Below are positions 1 through 6,834 of a stretch of 16,614 nt of DNA, piece by piece. The stretch lies in assembly GCA_023389425.1 (NCBI GenBank), contig JAEWEK010000346.1:1-16614 (forward strand), in the 5' to 3' direction. The stretch's first letter is position 1; each line of letters opens with the position of its first letter. Under the pieces are notes generated by a model that saw nothing but the letters and a program-made list of their open reading frames with translations, did not search any database and was not told the origin of the DNA. The translations under genes and the position numbers were made by a program. This DNA comes from Pseudomonadota bacterium (GTDB lineage: Bacteria; Pseudomonadota; Gammaproteobacteria; Burkholderiales; Burkholderiaceae_D).

Positions 1-569
1 TGGGCAACTTCTTCACGATCCGCGACGTGCTGCAGAAATACGATGGCGAAGTCATCCGCTTCTTCGTCGTGCGCGCCCACTACCGCAGCCCGATCAATTA
101 CGCCGACACCAACCTCGACGACGCAAAGGCGGCGCTGACCCGCCTGTACACGGCGCTGGCCGATATCGACCTCGGTGCCGGCACGCCTGACGTCGACTGG
201 AGCGAGGCGCATGCCGTGCGTTTCCGCGAGGCGATGGACGACGACTTCAATACCCCGCTGGCGGTGGCCGAGCTGTTCGACCTGGCCAATCAGGTCAACA
301 AGACCAGGTCGGTGGCCGACGCGCGCCAGCTGAAGGCGCTGGGCGCCGTGCTGGGCCTGCTCGAACGCGAACCGCAGCAGTTCCTGCGCTCCGGTGCGGG
401 CGAGGGTGGCATGGACGAGGGCAAGATCCTCGAAGCCATTGAACAACGCAAGGCTGCCAAGCAGGCGCGCAACTTCGCCGAGGCCGACCGCATCCGCGGC
501 GAGCTGACGGCGGCCGGCGTCGTCCTCGAAGACAAGCCCGACGGCACCACCAACTGGCGCCGCGCATAA
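1..569 (+). CDS. cysS: Cysteinyl-tRNA synthetase, C-terminal part (5' truncated by window edge)
   Basis: Charges tRNA-Cys with cysteine in the cytoplasm. The reading frame is open from base 3 and begins GNFFTIRDVLQKYDGE, which in class I CysRS directly follows the KMSKS loop, so the catalytic domain lies just outside the window. Next comes the family segment FFVVRAHYRSPINYAD, then a helical anticodon-binding region. The C-terminal tail contains AIEQRKAAKQARNFAEADRIR and ends DGTTNWRRA, both typical of bacterial CysRS. About 188 codons are present of a usual 460 or so. The stop codon TAA shares its last A with the ATG of the next gene (TAATG), so the two are probably translationally coupled. 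The call is firm; only the 5' end is missing. Confidence 0.96.
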   Translation, partial: GNFFTIRDVLQKYDGEVIRFFVVRAHYRSPINYADTNLDDAKAALTRLYTALADIDLGAGTPDVDWSEAHAVRFREAMDDDFNTPLAVAELFDLANQVNKTRSVADARQLKALGAVLGLLEREPQQFLRSGAGEGGMDEGKILEAIEQRKAAKQARNFAEADRIRGELTAAGVVLEDKPDGTTNWRRA

Positions 570-1225
570 TGGCACCAGGCAAGGATAAAGCGGGGGCAGC
601 CCCGCCGTTCGACGTTCCCGCATATTGGGCCGAGGCCAAGGCCGAGCTGATGAAGCGCGACCGGATCATGAACAAGCTGATCCCGCAGTTCGGCGACATG
701 CACTTGCGCGGCCATCCGGACCCGTTCACCACGCTGGCGCGCTCGATCGTCGGCCAGCAAGCCACGCCCAAGGCGGCCGACACGGCCTGGGGCAAGCTGC
801 AGGACCTGTGCCCGAAGTTCACCTCAAGCCAGCTCATCAAACTGGGTGCGGCCCAGATCGCCGGCTGCGGCCTGTCCAAGCGCAAGACCGAATACATCCT
901 CGACCTGGCCGACAGCTTCAAGGCCAAGCGCGTGCACAGCGACCTGTGGGCCGAGATGGACGACGAGGCGGTGATCGCCGAACTGGTCCAGATCCGCGGG
1001 ATTACCCGCTGGACAGCCGAGATGTTTTTGATATTTAATCTGCTCCGGCCGAACGTCTTGCCATTGGACGACCCGGGCCTGATCCAGGGCATCAGCCAGA
1101 ATTACTTCTCGGGCGAGCCCGTCTCGCGCAGCGATGCGCGCGAAGTTTCGGCCAACTGGGAGCCGTGGCGGACGGTAGCCACATGGTATTTATGGCGTAG
1201 TTTGGATCCGGTTCCGGTAGAATAA
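569..1225 (+). CDS. DNA-3-methyladenine glycosylase II family protein (AlkA-like, HhH-GPD)
   Basis: Predicted base-excision repair glycosylase that removes alkylated purines from DNA. The 218-residue protein has the HhH-GPD layout. SIVGQQATPKAAD (residues 59-71) matches the conserved helix of the family, and the helix-hairpin-helix is LVQIRGITRWTAE (139-151). The proline-aspartate loop LPLDDPGL (164-171) contains the likely catalytic Asp, best placed at D168 by the P-x-x-D spacing. It lacks the extra N-terminal domain of E. coli AlkA (282 residues), so it belongs to the short form common in betaproteobacteria. The ATG overlaps the cysS stop by one base, which fixes the start and suggests coupled expression. 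The exact substrate range cannot be read from sequence. Confidence 0.9.
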   Translation: MAPGKDKAGAAPPFDVPAYWAEAKAELMKRDRIMNKLIPQFGDMHLRGHPDPFTTLARSIVGQQATPKAADTAWGKLQDLCPKFTSSQLIKLGAAQIAGCGLSKRKTEYILDLADSFKAKRVHSDLWAEMDDEAVIAELVQIRGITRWTAEMFLIFNLLRPNVLPLDDPGLIQGISQNYFSGEPVSRSDAREVSANWEPWRTVATWYLWRSLDPVPVE

Positions 1226-1290
1226 CGCCTGACATCGCCGCGAGGGGAACAAGTATTGCTCCGCGGCCAAGAATAAACGGCCCCCAAGCC

Positions 1291-1392
1291 GTCGTTCCCG
1301 GCACTGCCGGAAACGACTTCCCGCGCAGGCGGGAACCCATGGACGGCGTTCCGTGACGCTCAGCATGGGTCCCCGCCTGCGCGGGGACGACG
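1291..1392. repeat. REP-like palindromic repeat pair upstream of accA
   Basis: Two inverted arms (about 1315-1340 and 1364-1392) can pair with each other, and each arm is also a hairpin by itself. The right arm GTCCCCGCCTGCGCGGGGAC has a perfect 8-bp stem around CTGC. The left arm has TTCCCGC and GCGGGAA around GCAG. A third small hairpin (1291-1317, 12-bp stem with one mismatch, 3-nt loop) begins with the same GTCGTTCCC start and looks like a degraded extra unit. Related copies lie in tilS and before alr. The rest of the gap 1226-1431 shows nothing else I can name except the accA ribosome site. Confidence 0.85.
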
Positions 1393-1431
1393 GTTTCAAG
1401 TGAACGGGCCAGAACAAATTCCGGAGTAATA

Positions 1432-2409
1432 ATGACTAAAACAACCTTCCTCAGTTTCGAACAGCCGATCGCCGAGCTCGATTCGAAAATTGAAGAGCTG
1501 CGCTTCGTGCAGGACGATTCCGCCGTCGACATTTCTGAAGAGATCGATCGCCTCGCCAAAAAAAGCCAGCAACTGACCAAAGACATCTACGCCAAGCTGA
1601 CCCCGTGGCAAGTGTCGCAGATCGCGCGCCATCCGCAGCGGCCGTACACGATGGACTACGTGAACGCGATCTTCACCGACTTCCATGAACTGCACGGCGA
1701 CCGCAGCTTCGCCGACGACCAGTCGATCATCGGCGGCCTTGCGCGCTTCAACGGCCAGGCCTGCATGGTCATTGGCCACCAGAAAGGCCGCGACACCAAG
1801 GAGCGCGCCGCGCGCAACTTCGGCATGCCGCGTCCGGAAGGCTATCGCAAGGCCATGCGCCTGATGAAGCTGGCCGAGAAATTCAACCTGCCAATCTTCA
1901 CCTTCGTCGACACCCCGGGCGCGTTCCCCGGCATTGACGCCGAAGAGCGCGGCCAGTCCGAAGCCATCGGCCACAACCTGTACGTGATGGCCGAACTGAA
2001 AGTGCCGCTGATCGCCACCATCATCGGTGAAGGCGGCTCGGGCGGGGCGCTGGCCATCGCCGTCGGCGACGCCGTGCTGATGCTGCAATACGCGACCTAC
2101 TCGGTGATCTCGCCGGAAGGCTGCGCCTCGATCCTGTGGAAGACCGCCGAGCGCGCGTCCGACGCCGCCGACGCGCTGGGCCTGACCGCCCACCGCCTCA
2201 AGGCCATGGGCCTGGTCGACAAGATCGTCAGCGAGCCGCTGGGCGGCGCGCACCGCGATCCGGCCCAGATGGCGCAGCTGCTCAAGCGCGCGCTGGCCGA
2301 CACCCTGCGCCAGTTCCAGGGCGTGAAGACCAAGGACCTGCTGGAAGCGCGTCACCAGAAACTGATGAGCTACGGTAAGTTCAAAGAGACGACCCCGACC
2401 GAAGAGTGA
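1432..2409 (+). CDS. accA: Acetyl-CoA carboxylase carboxyltransferase subunit alpha
   Basis: Alpha half of the carboxyltransferase that, with AccD, moves the carboxyl group from biotin on AccB to acetyl-CoA, the first step of fatty-acid synthesis in the cytoplasm. The 325-residue protein has normal length. The N-terminal helical segment FEQPIAELDSKIEELR (9-24) is followed by the crotonase-like domain with GRDTKERAARNFGMPRPEGYRK-type sequence (119-140), FVDTPGAFPG (158-167), GEGGSGGALAI (199-209) and SVISPEGCASILW (224-236), all hallmark AccA segments. The GGAG at 1423-1426 fits the ATG at 1432. The gene overlaps tilS by four bases, so the two are probably co-translated. Confidence 0.98.
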   Translation: MTKTTFLSFEQPIAELDSKIEELRFVQDDSAVDISEEIDRLAKKSQQLTKDIYAKLTPWQVSQIARHPQRPYTMDYVNAIFTDFHELHGDRSFADDQSIIGGLARFNGQACMVIGHQKGRDTKERAARNFGMPRPEGYRKAMRLMKLAEKFNLPIFTFVDTPGAFPGIDAEERGQSEAIGHNLYVMAELKVPLIATIIGEGGSGGALAIAVGDAVLMLQYATYSVISPEGCASILWKTAERASDAADALGLTAHRLKAMGLVDKIVSEPLGGAHRDPAQMAQLLKRALADTLRQFQGVKTKDLLEARHQKLMSYGKFKETTPTEE

Positions 2410-3959
2410 GCCGTTCCCGCGCCGGGTCGTCCGCGGCCCGGTCGATTCCAAACACGCTCGCACGCGCGCTGGACGCGCTGCGGGCCGATCTGCCTTCCCC
2501 CGCCATCGCCATCGCCCTGAGCGGCGGCCTCGATTCGATGGTGCTGCTGCACCTCGCCCGTGCCTGGGCGCAGGAGCATGCGGTGGCCTTGCACGCCTTC
2601 CACGTTCACCACGGCCTGTCCGTCAATGCCGACCAGTGGCTCGCGCATTGCGAACGCGCTTGCGGTGAACTCGGCGTGAGCTTCGATCATCGCCGCGTGG
2701 TCGTCGACAAGGATGGTTCCGGCATCGAACAGGCCGCGCGCAAGCAGCGCTACCAGGCGCTCGGCGCCATGTGCCGTGCGCACGGCGTGCATCTGCTGAT
2801 GACCGCGCACCACCTCGACGACCAGGCCGAAACCGTGCTGCTGCAGCTGATGCGCGGCTCCGGTCCGGCCGGCCTGTCCGGAATGGATGTCGCAAATCGT
2901 GCCTCGTCCTTGCTGGGCGACGGCGATACCGTGATGGCGCGCCCGCTGCTGCCGGTGTCGCGCGCCGAGATGGAAGAGTGGGCCCGCGCGCATGCGGTCT
3001 CCTGGGTGGACGACGAATCCAACACCGATCCACGCTACGCCCGCAACGCGCTGCGTCACCAGGTGATGCCGGCGCTGGCGCAAGCTTTCCCTGGCTTCCA
3101 GCAGCGCATCGCCCGCAGCGCGGCCCACGCGCAATCGGCGCAGCGCCTGCTGGACCAGCTGGCGGCGCAAGACCTGGCCGCCTGTCTCGACGGCGAGGCG
3201 CTGGCGATGGCGCGCGTGCGACCGCTCGGCAAGGACCGTATCGACAACCTGCTGCGCTACTGGTTTGGCACGCGCGGTTTCCGCATGCCATCGACCAGTT
3301 GGCTGGACGAGATGGTCGGCCAGGTGCTCGATGCCCGGGAGGATGCGCAGCTGCGCGTCACGCACCCCGAATGCGAAATCCGGCGCCACCGCGACCGCCT
3401 GTTCATCACGCCGCGCCTGCCCGACCTGGCCGGCATGCGTGATCCCGACGACATCGGCATCCTCGTCAAGGAAGGGCAGGGCTTCGTGTGGCAAGGCGAG
3501 CAGCAGATTTTCTTCCCTGACTACGGCGGCGTGCTGCATTTCGACCTGGACGCAGGGCAGGGCTTCGACGCCGGCTGGCTGCGCGGCCGCGCGCTGCGCA
3601 TCGACTTCCGCCAGGGCGGCGAACGCCTCAAGCTGGCAGCGAACCGGCCGTCGCGCGGCCTGAAGGCGCACTACCAGTCGCTGGGCGTGCCGGCCTGGGA
3701 GCGCGAGCGCCTGCCGCTCGTGTTTGCCGACGCCGAGCTGCTGTTCGCCGCCGGCATCGGCATGGATTGCCAGCATTTCGCGAACCCTTCCAACAGCGAG
3801 TACGTCGTCCCCGCGCAGGCGGGGACCCCATTGTGCGGGCAGGACGCCAATGCGAACGGTGACGGTACGCATGAGACATGGGATTCCCGCCTGCGCGGGA
3901 ACGACGTTCACTCTTCGGCACTGGTCGCGCTGCGCTGGGAACCCCTGTCCGCGCAATAA
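2406..3959 (+). CDS. tilS: tRNA(Ile)-lysidine synthetase with repeat-derived C-terminal insertion
   Basis: Converts C34 of tRNA-Ile(CAU) to lysidine using lysine and ATP, so that AUA is read as Ile; normally essential. The PP-loop SGGLDS is at 39-44, HHLDDQAET at 135-143, and VDDESNTDPRYARNALRHQV lies near 200-220, as in TilS. A middle substrate-binding domain and the C-terminal TilS domain (RIDFRQGGERLKLA, then LKAHYQSLGVPAWERERLPL) follow. The start is GTG at 2406 inside the end of accA (GTGA overlap). At 517 residues it is long for the family (about 430-460). Part of the excess is a stretch of about 36 residues (near 466-501) encoded by an in-frame palindromic repeat. The usual ending resumes afterwards as VALRWEPLSAQ. 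No frame is lost, so the enzyme is probably functional. Confidence 0.95.
   Translation: MSRSRAGSSAARSIPNTLARALDALRADLPSPAIAIALSGGLDSMVLLHLARAWAQEHAVALHAFHVHHGLSVNADQWLAHCERACGELGVSFDHRRVVVDKDGSGIEQAARKQRYQALGAMCRAHGVHLLMTAHHLDDQAETVLLQLMRGSGPAGLSGMDVANRASSLLGDGDTVMARPLLPVSRAEMEEWARAHAVSWVDDESNTDPRYARNALRHQVMPALAQAFPGFQQRIARSAAHAQSAQRLLDQLAAQDLAACLDGEALAMARVRPLGKDRIDNLLRYWFGTRGFRMPSTSWLDEMVGQVLDAREDAQLRVTHPECEIRRHRDRLFITPRLPDLAGMRDPDDIGILVKEGQGFVWQGEQQIFFPDYGGVLHFDLDAGQGFDAGWLRGRALRIDFRQGGERLKLAANRPSRGLKAHYQSLGVPAWERERLPLVFADAELLFAAGIGMDCQHFANPSNSEYVVPAQAGTPLCGQDANANGDGTHETWDSRLRGNDVHSSALVALRWEPLSAQ
3802..3908. repeat. REP-like palindrome pair inserted in frame within tilS
   Basis: Inverted arms 3802-3830 and 3880-3908 match as reverse complements over 29 nt with three mismatches, enclosing a 49-nt spacer. 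Each arm also folds alone: TCCCCGC/GCGGGGA around GCAG on the left, and TTCCCGC/GCGGGAA around CTGC on the right. The family start GTCGT is at the outer end of each arm. Translated in the tilS frame it gives YVVPAQAGTP at the left end and SRLRGNDV at the right end, peptide signatures typical of such repeats read through as protein. Confidence 0.9.
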
Positions 3960-4018
3960 ATTGCACAAATCAGAATTTGCATATTCTTATTCGTTCTGAG
4001 AATTTGCCTTTTTCGATC

Positions 4019-4048
4019 TTGTTATTTTGCGCTGCAGCATGCTAGAGT
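4019..4048 (+). promoter_or_regulatory. Candidate sigma-70 promoter for lysC
   Basis: TTGTTA (4019-4024), an 18-nt spacer, then TAGAGT (4043-4048), in a strikingly AT-rich gap (3960-4093) between tilS and lysC. Two copies of AGAATTTGC (3972-3980 and 3999-4007, 27 bp apart) lie just upstream. The fit to consensus is moderate. A Shine-Dalgarno site before the ATG is weak (GGAA at 4078-4081, 12 nt away). Confidence 0.4.
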
Positions 4049-4093
4049 TAGGATTACTTTTTCGATTTTTCTTAGTTGGAAACCTGAATCGCT

Positions 4094-5341
4094 ATGGCTT
4101 TAATTGTCCACAAATACGGCGGGACGTCGATGGGTTCGACGGAACGGATCAAGAACGTGGCCGCGCGCGTCGCCAAATGGCATGACGCGGGCCACCAGGT
4201 AGTGGTGGTTCCGTCGGCCATGTCCGGCGAGACCAACCGGCTGATCGCGCTGGCCAAGGAAATCATGGCCCAGCCCGACCCGCGTGAACTGGACATGATC
4301 GCCTCCACCGGCGAGCAGGTATCGGTAGGCTTGCTGGCGATGGCGCTGCTGGCGCGCGGCAAGGATGCCGTGTCGTACACCGGTTGGCAGGTCGGCATCA
4401 AGACCGACTCCGCCTTCACCAAGGCGCGCATCCAGTCGATCGACGACAGCCGCGTGAAATCCGACCTGGCGGCCGGCAAGATCGTCATCATCACCGGTTT
4501 CCAGGGCGTGGACGACGAAGGCAATATCTCGACGCTGGGCCGTGGCGGCTCGGATACGTCCGCCGTGGCGATCGCCGCCGCGCTGAAGGCCGACGAGTGC
4601 CTGATCTACACCGACGTCGACGGCGTCTACACCACCGACCCGCGCGTGGTCGAAGAAGCGCGCCGCCTGACCAAGATCACCTTCGAGGAAATGCTCGAGC
4701 TAGCCTCGCTGGGTTCGAAAGTGCTGCAGACCCGTTCGGTAGAATTCGCCGGTAACTATCGCGTGCCCACGCGCGTGCTGTCGTCGCTGACCGACCCCAA
4801 TATGCCGTTGGAAGAAGAAGCCAATTCCGGCACCCTGATTTCGTTTGAGGAAGAAACCAACATGGAACAAGCCGTCATCTCCGGTATCGCTTTCCACCGC
4901 GATGAAGCCAAAATCACCGTCCTGGGCGTGCCGGACCGTCCGGGCGTTGCCTTCGGCATCCTCGGCCCGATTTCCGACGCCAACATCGAAGTCGACATGA
5001 TCATCCAGAACCAGTCGGTGGACGGCAAAACCGACTTCACCTTCACCGTCTCGCGCGGCGACTACGCCAAGGCGATGGCGGTGCTGGAAGGCGTGCGCGA
5101 GCATCTGGGCGCGGCACGCATCATGGGCGACGCCAAGGTGTCGAAGGTGTCGGCGGTGGGCGTGGGCATGCGCAGCCACGTCGGCGTCGCCTCGCAGATG
5201 TTCAGCACGCTGGCGCAGGAAGGCATCAACATCATGATGATCTCGACTTCCGAGATCAAGATTTCGGTGCTGATCGACGAGAAGTACATGGAGCTGGCCG
5301 TGCGCGCGCTGCACCAGACCTTCGGCCTGGAAAAGGCTTAA
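4094..5341 (+). CDS. lysC: Aspartate kinase, monofunctional, with two C-terminal ACT domains
   Basis: Phosphorylates aspartate, the first step toward lysine, threonine, methionine and diaminopimelate. The 415-residue protein has the kinase signature KYGGTSMGS at 7-15, the catalytic-domain segments STGEQVS (71-77) and GRGGSDTSA (149-157), and TDVDGVYTTDPR (173-184). Two ACT regulatory domains follow (roughly 264-340 and 344-415; for example ITVLGVPDRPGVAF and MISTSEIKISVLID). This is the architecture of the lysine/threonine-inhibited enzymes of Corynebacterium and Pseudomonas, not the bifunctional ThrA type. An in-frame ATG at codon 257 with a good ribosome site may also give a separate regulatory subunit. 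The gene seems to be transcribed from its own promoter in the AT-rich gap behind tilS. Confidence 0.97.
   Translation: MALIVHKYGGTSMGSTERIKNVAARVAKWHDAGHQVVVVPSAMSGETNRLIALAKEIMAQPDPRELDMIASTGEQVSVGLLAMALLARGKDAVSYTGWQVGIKTDSAFTKARIQSIDDSRVKSDLAAGKIVIITGFQGVDDEGNISTLGRGGSDTSAVAIAAALKADECLIYTDVDGVYTTDPRVVEEARRLTKITFEEMLELASLGSKVLQTRSVEFAGNYRVPTRVLSSLTDPNMPLEEEANSGTLISFEEETNMEQAVISGIAFHRDEAKITVLGVPDRPGVAFGILGPISDANIEVDMIIQNQSVDGKTDFTFTVSRGDYAKAMAVLEGVREHLGAARIMGDAKVSKVSAVGVGMRSHVGVASQMFSTLAQEGINIMMISTSEIKISVLIDEKYMELAVRALHQTFGLEKA
4847..4864 (+). promoter_or_regulatory. Candidate internal ribosome binding site and start codon for a LysC beta subunit
   Basis: GAGGAAG (4847-4853) lies 8 nt before an in-frame ATG (4862-4864, codon 257 of lysC). 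The downstream peptide starts MEQAVISGIAFHRDEAKITV, at the same place where the beta subunit of Corynebacterium aspartate kinase (MEEAVLTGVA...) starts, as I recall it. The product would be 159 residues and consist of the two ACT domains. Seen: the site and its spacing. Inferred: that it is used. Confidence 0.5.
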
Positions 5342-5369
5342 AAAAGTGAAAAAAAGTGGGCCGCTTTCC

Positions 5370-5398
5370 TTGACCAAATGAATCGCGCCCATTAAGAT
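5370..5398 (+). promoter_or_regulatory. Sigma-70 promoter of tRNA-Ser
   Basis: TTGACC (5370-5375), a 17-nt spacer, then TAAGAT (5393-5398), which puts the transcript start near 5405, about 30 nt before the tRNA. This is one of the best consensus matches in the window and indicates transcription independent of lysC. Confidence 0.65.
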
Positions 5399-5434
5399 GC
5401 GTGCTCTCGGTTCTGGACTACTGGAACACGAGTT

Positions 5435-5528
5435 GGAGGCGTGGCCGAGTGGCCGAAGGCACTTCCCTGCTAAGGAAGCATACGGGCTTAAACCTGTATC
5501 GTGGGTTCGAATCCCACCGCCTCCGCCA
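5435..5528 (+). tRNA. tRNA-Ser (anticodon GCU), CCA encoded
   Basis: The acceptor stem GGAGGCG (5435-5441) pairs with CGCCTCC (5518-5524), followed by discriminator G (5525) and an encoded CCA (5526-5528). The anticodon stem is CTTCC/GGAAG with loop CTGCTAA, giving anticodon GCT at 5469-5471, which reads AGC and AGU. The long variable arm (TACGGGCTTAAACCTGTA) is typical of class II serine tRNAs. The T arm GTGGGTTCGAATCCCAC is canonical. Length is 94 nt with CCA. Confidence 0.97.
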
Positions 5529-5536
5529 AGTTGAGC

Positions 5537-5564
5537 AAAAAAGCCGCTGCAAAGCGGCTTTTTT
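5537..5564 (+). terminator. Rho-independent terminator of tRNA-Ser
   Basis: AAGCCGC (5541-5547) pairs perfectly with GCGGCTT (5554-5560) around the loop TGCAAA, followed by a run of six T (5559-5564). An A-run before the stem extends the pairing, so it may also stop transcription coming from the other strand. Confidence 0.9.
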
Positions 5565-5752
5565 CATTGTCGGAGGCGAGTGAAGCTCCTGCGCGCTTCA
5601 CGTGTGGGATGATTGTGCACACTCAACACAGGTGCATAACCGCGCCCGACTCAGGCTTGACGCTGATCCACGTTTCCGAGCACTACAAGATCCAAGAAGC
5701 ACAGCCACCGACCTACCTCCATAACAGTAGTGTTGGCATGATGTCGGCACGA

Positions 5753-5780
5753 TTGACTTGTGTGAACCGTAGATTACAAT
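5753..5780 (+). promoter_or_regulatory. Near-consensus sigma-70 promoter overlapping the toxin start codon
   Basis: TTGACT (5753-5758), a 16-nt spacer, then TACAAT (5775-5780). The last two bases of the -10 box are the first two of the toxin ATG (5779-5781). Transcripts would begin near 5787 and lack that start codon. The sequence before it (5565-5752) holds one small hairpin (5580-5601, 7-bp stem) and nothing else I recognise. Confidence 0.5.
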
Positions 5781-6192
5781 GGGCGCCGTAACTTCGAAAA
5801 AAGTAAAGCGCACTGACGAATTCGACCTATGGCTCGATGGCCTGCTGGACGAAATCGGAAAGGCTGCGATCAACGAGCGCATTGACCGGCTCAAGGGCGG
5901 CAATGTCGGTGACGTCAAGCCGGTGAAGGGCGCACAGGGACTGTACGAGATCCGTGTCGACGTTGGGCCGGGATATCGCGTTTACTTCGTTGTGGTCGGT
6001 AACACGATCATTCTATTGCTGCTAGGCGGCGACAAAAGCACACAGAAGGGCGATATCAAAAGGGCAAAGCGCATGCTTGACGATATGAAGGAGTGTGCCG
6101 CTGCAGCAAAGAAAAAGCGGGAGGAGGAAGAGCGAAAGGCAGTGACGGCGGCCGAGAAGGCCCGTCAGTCACACAAATCAAAGAGGAAGTAA
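5779..6192 (+). CDS. RelE/ParE-superfamily toxin, addiction-module killer protein type (HigB-like)
   Basis: Predicted type II toxin; relatives act as ribosome-dependent mRNA interferases or related growth inhibitors. The core (about 8-104) carries the signatures of this group: RTDEFDLWLDGL (11-22), RIDRLKGGNVGDVKPVKG (34-51), LYEIRVDVGPGYRVYF (55-70), LLLGGDKSTQKGDIKRAK (80-97). Typical members end soon after this point at about 100 residues. Here a highly charged, Lys/Glu-rich, probably helical tail of some 33 residues (105-137) is added. The antitoxin gene starts 3 nt after the stop. No clear ribosome site precedes the ATG, and the -10 box of a promoter overlaps it, yet no other ATG, GTG or TTG lies near the family's normal start. 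The family call is sound; the exact target is unknown. Confidence 0.85.
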   Translation: MGAVTSKKVKRTDEFDLWLDGLLDEIGKAAINERIDRLKGGNVGDVKPVKGAQGLYEIRVDVGPGYRVYFVVVGNTIILLLLGGDKSTQKGDIKRAKRMLDDMKECAAAAKKKREEEERKAVTAAEKARQSHKSKRK

Positions 6193-6195
6193 GTC

Positions 6196-6585
6196 GTGAG
6201 TGAGAACACTGAATTTCTGCCGAAATTCCTGGAAAGCGTGGAAGGACTGAGCGATCTTGAGGGTATCGAGGGCGTGAGCGATTTTGACTCGGCCAATTAC
6301 CTGAAGACCAAGGAATCGATCGCCGCGTACCTGAGCTTTGCCGCACAGTCGGGTGACGCAGAACACCTCAAGACCGCCATCAGAACCGCGGCCCGAGCAG
6401 TGAGCATGGCAAAGCTGGCAGAAGCGGCCGGCATCACCCGCGAGGGCGCCTACAAGTCGCTCAAGCCAGGTACGAAAACCCAGCTCGCAACGGCGATGGC
6501 GATGCTGGACGCCCTCGGCATGAGCATAAAGATCGTGCCGAAGGAGTCTCTTGCACACGACAAGGACGACGCTTTGGCTGCTTGA
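6196..6585 (+). CDS. Addiction-module antidote protein, HTH type (HigA-like antitoxin)
   Basis: Predicted DNA-binding antitoxin that neutralises the preceding toxin and represses the operon. Residues about 29-117 match the group: FDSANYLKTKESIAAYL (30-46), then AIRTAARAVSMAKLAEAAGI (61-80) and TREGAYKSL (81-89), forming the helix-turn-helix, then TQLATAMAMLDALGMSIKIV. Typical members are near 100 residues and start close to the FD.A.YL motif; this one has about 28 extra acidic N-terminal residues rich in repeated Glu-Gly-Leu/Val-Ser (EGLSDLEGIEGVSD). The start is GTG at 6196, with GAGGAAG (6183-6189) in the end of the toxin gene as ribosome site, which is much better than the toxin's. The pair ends at a strong terminator, so it is a self-contained module. 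Confidence 0.85.
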   Translation: MSENTEFLPKFLESVEGLSDLEGIEGVSDFDSANYLKTKESIAAYLSFAAQSGDAEHLKTAIRTAARAVSMAKLAEAAGITREGAYKSLKPGTKTQLATAMAMLDALGMSIKIVPKESLAHDKDDALAA

Positions 6586-6657
6586 ACGAGAACGGGTGGC
6601 TGTCCCCTTATTCATGCACCGAGAAATATTTGTTAGAGCCAAGCTTCAACAATCAGG

Positions 6658-6696
6658 AAACCCGCAAGTCGCAAGCAATGCGGGTTTTTGTTTTTT
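6658..6696 (+). terminator. Rho-independent terminator of the toxin-antitoxin operon
   Basis: AAACCCGCA (6658-6666) pairs with TGCGGGTTT (6679-6687) around a 12-nt loop, followed by TTTTTGTTTTTT. The rest of the 6586-6834 gap holds a candidate promoter for the next gene and nothing else I recognise. Confidence 0.85.
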
Positions 6697-6791
6697 GCAC
6701 CGTGAGCGCGCGCGAGTATGCGGCGATAGCGTCCTCGCAGGGCTGACCCTTCCTTCCCATTGTGTCGACAAGGCAATCTGATCCATGTATC

Positions 6792-6819
6792 TTGACGAGA
6801 CATGATCTCTGGTTAATCT
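6792..6819 (+). promoter_or_regulatory. Candidate promoter for the GGDEF-EAL gene
   Basis: TTGACG (6792-6797), a 16-nt spacer, then TAATCT (6814-6819). The transcript would begin near 6826, leaving only about 9 nt before the ATG at 6835. This fits the absence of a visible Shine-Dalgarno site there and suggests nearly leaderless translation. Confidence 0.35.
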
Positions 6820-6834
6820 TGTTTCAAAAAATTC

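Noticed and set aside
2370..3968. A 532-codon minus-strand frame across tilS
   Set aside because: The plus strand encodes a clear TilS with intact motifs. The antisense protein shows no family features and includes the repeat read backwards.
5401..5583. A small protein frame over tRNA-Ser
   Set aside because: It overlaps a complete tRNA and its terminator and has no ribosome site of note.
5580..5601. A 7-bp hairpin after the tRNA terminator as a further terminator or operator
   Set aside because: There is no T-run and no second copy; it is too short to interpret.
5435..6834. A genomic island with att sites at tRNA-Ser
   Set aside because: I found no second copy of the tRNA 3' end downstream and no integrase. 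Accessory origin of the toxin-antitoxin pair stays a suggestion only.
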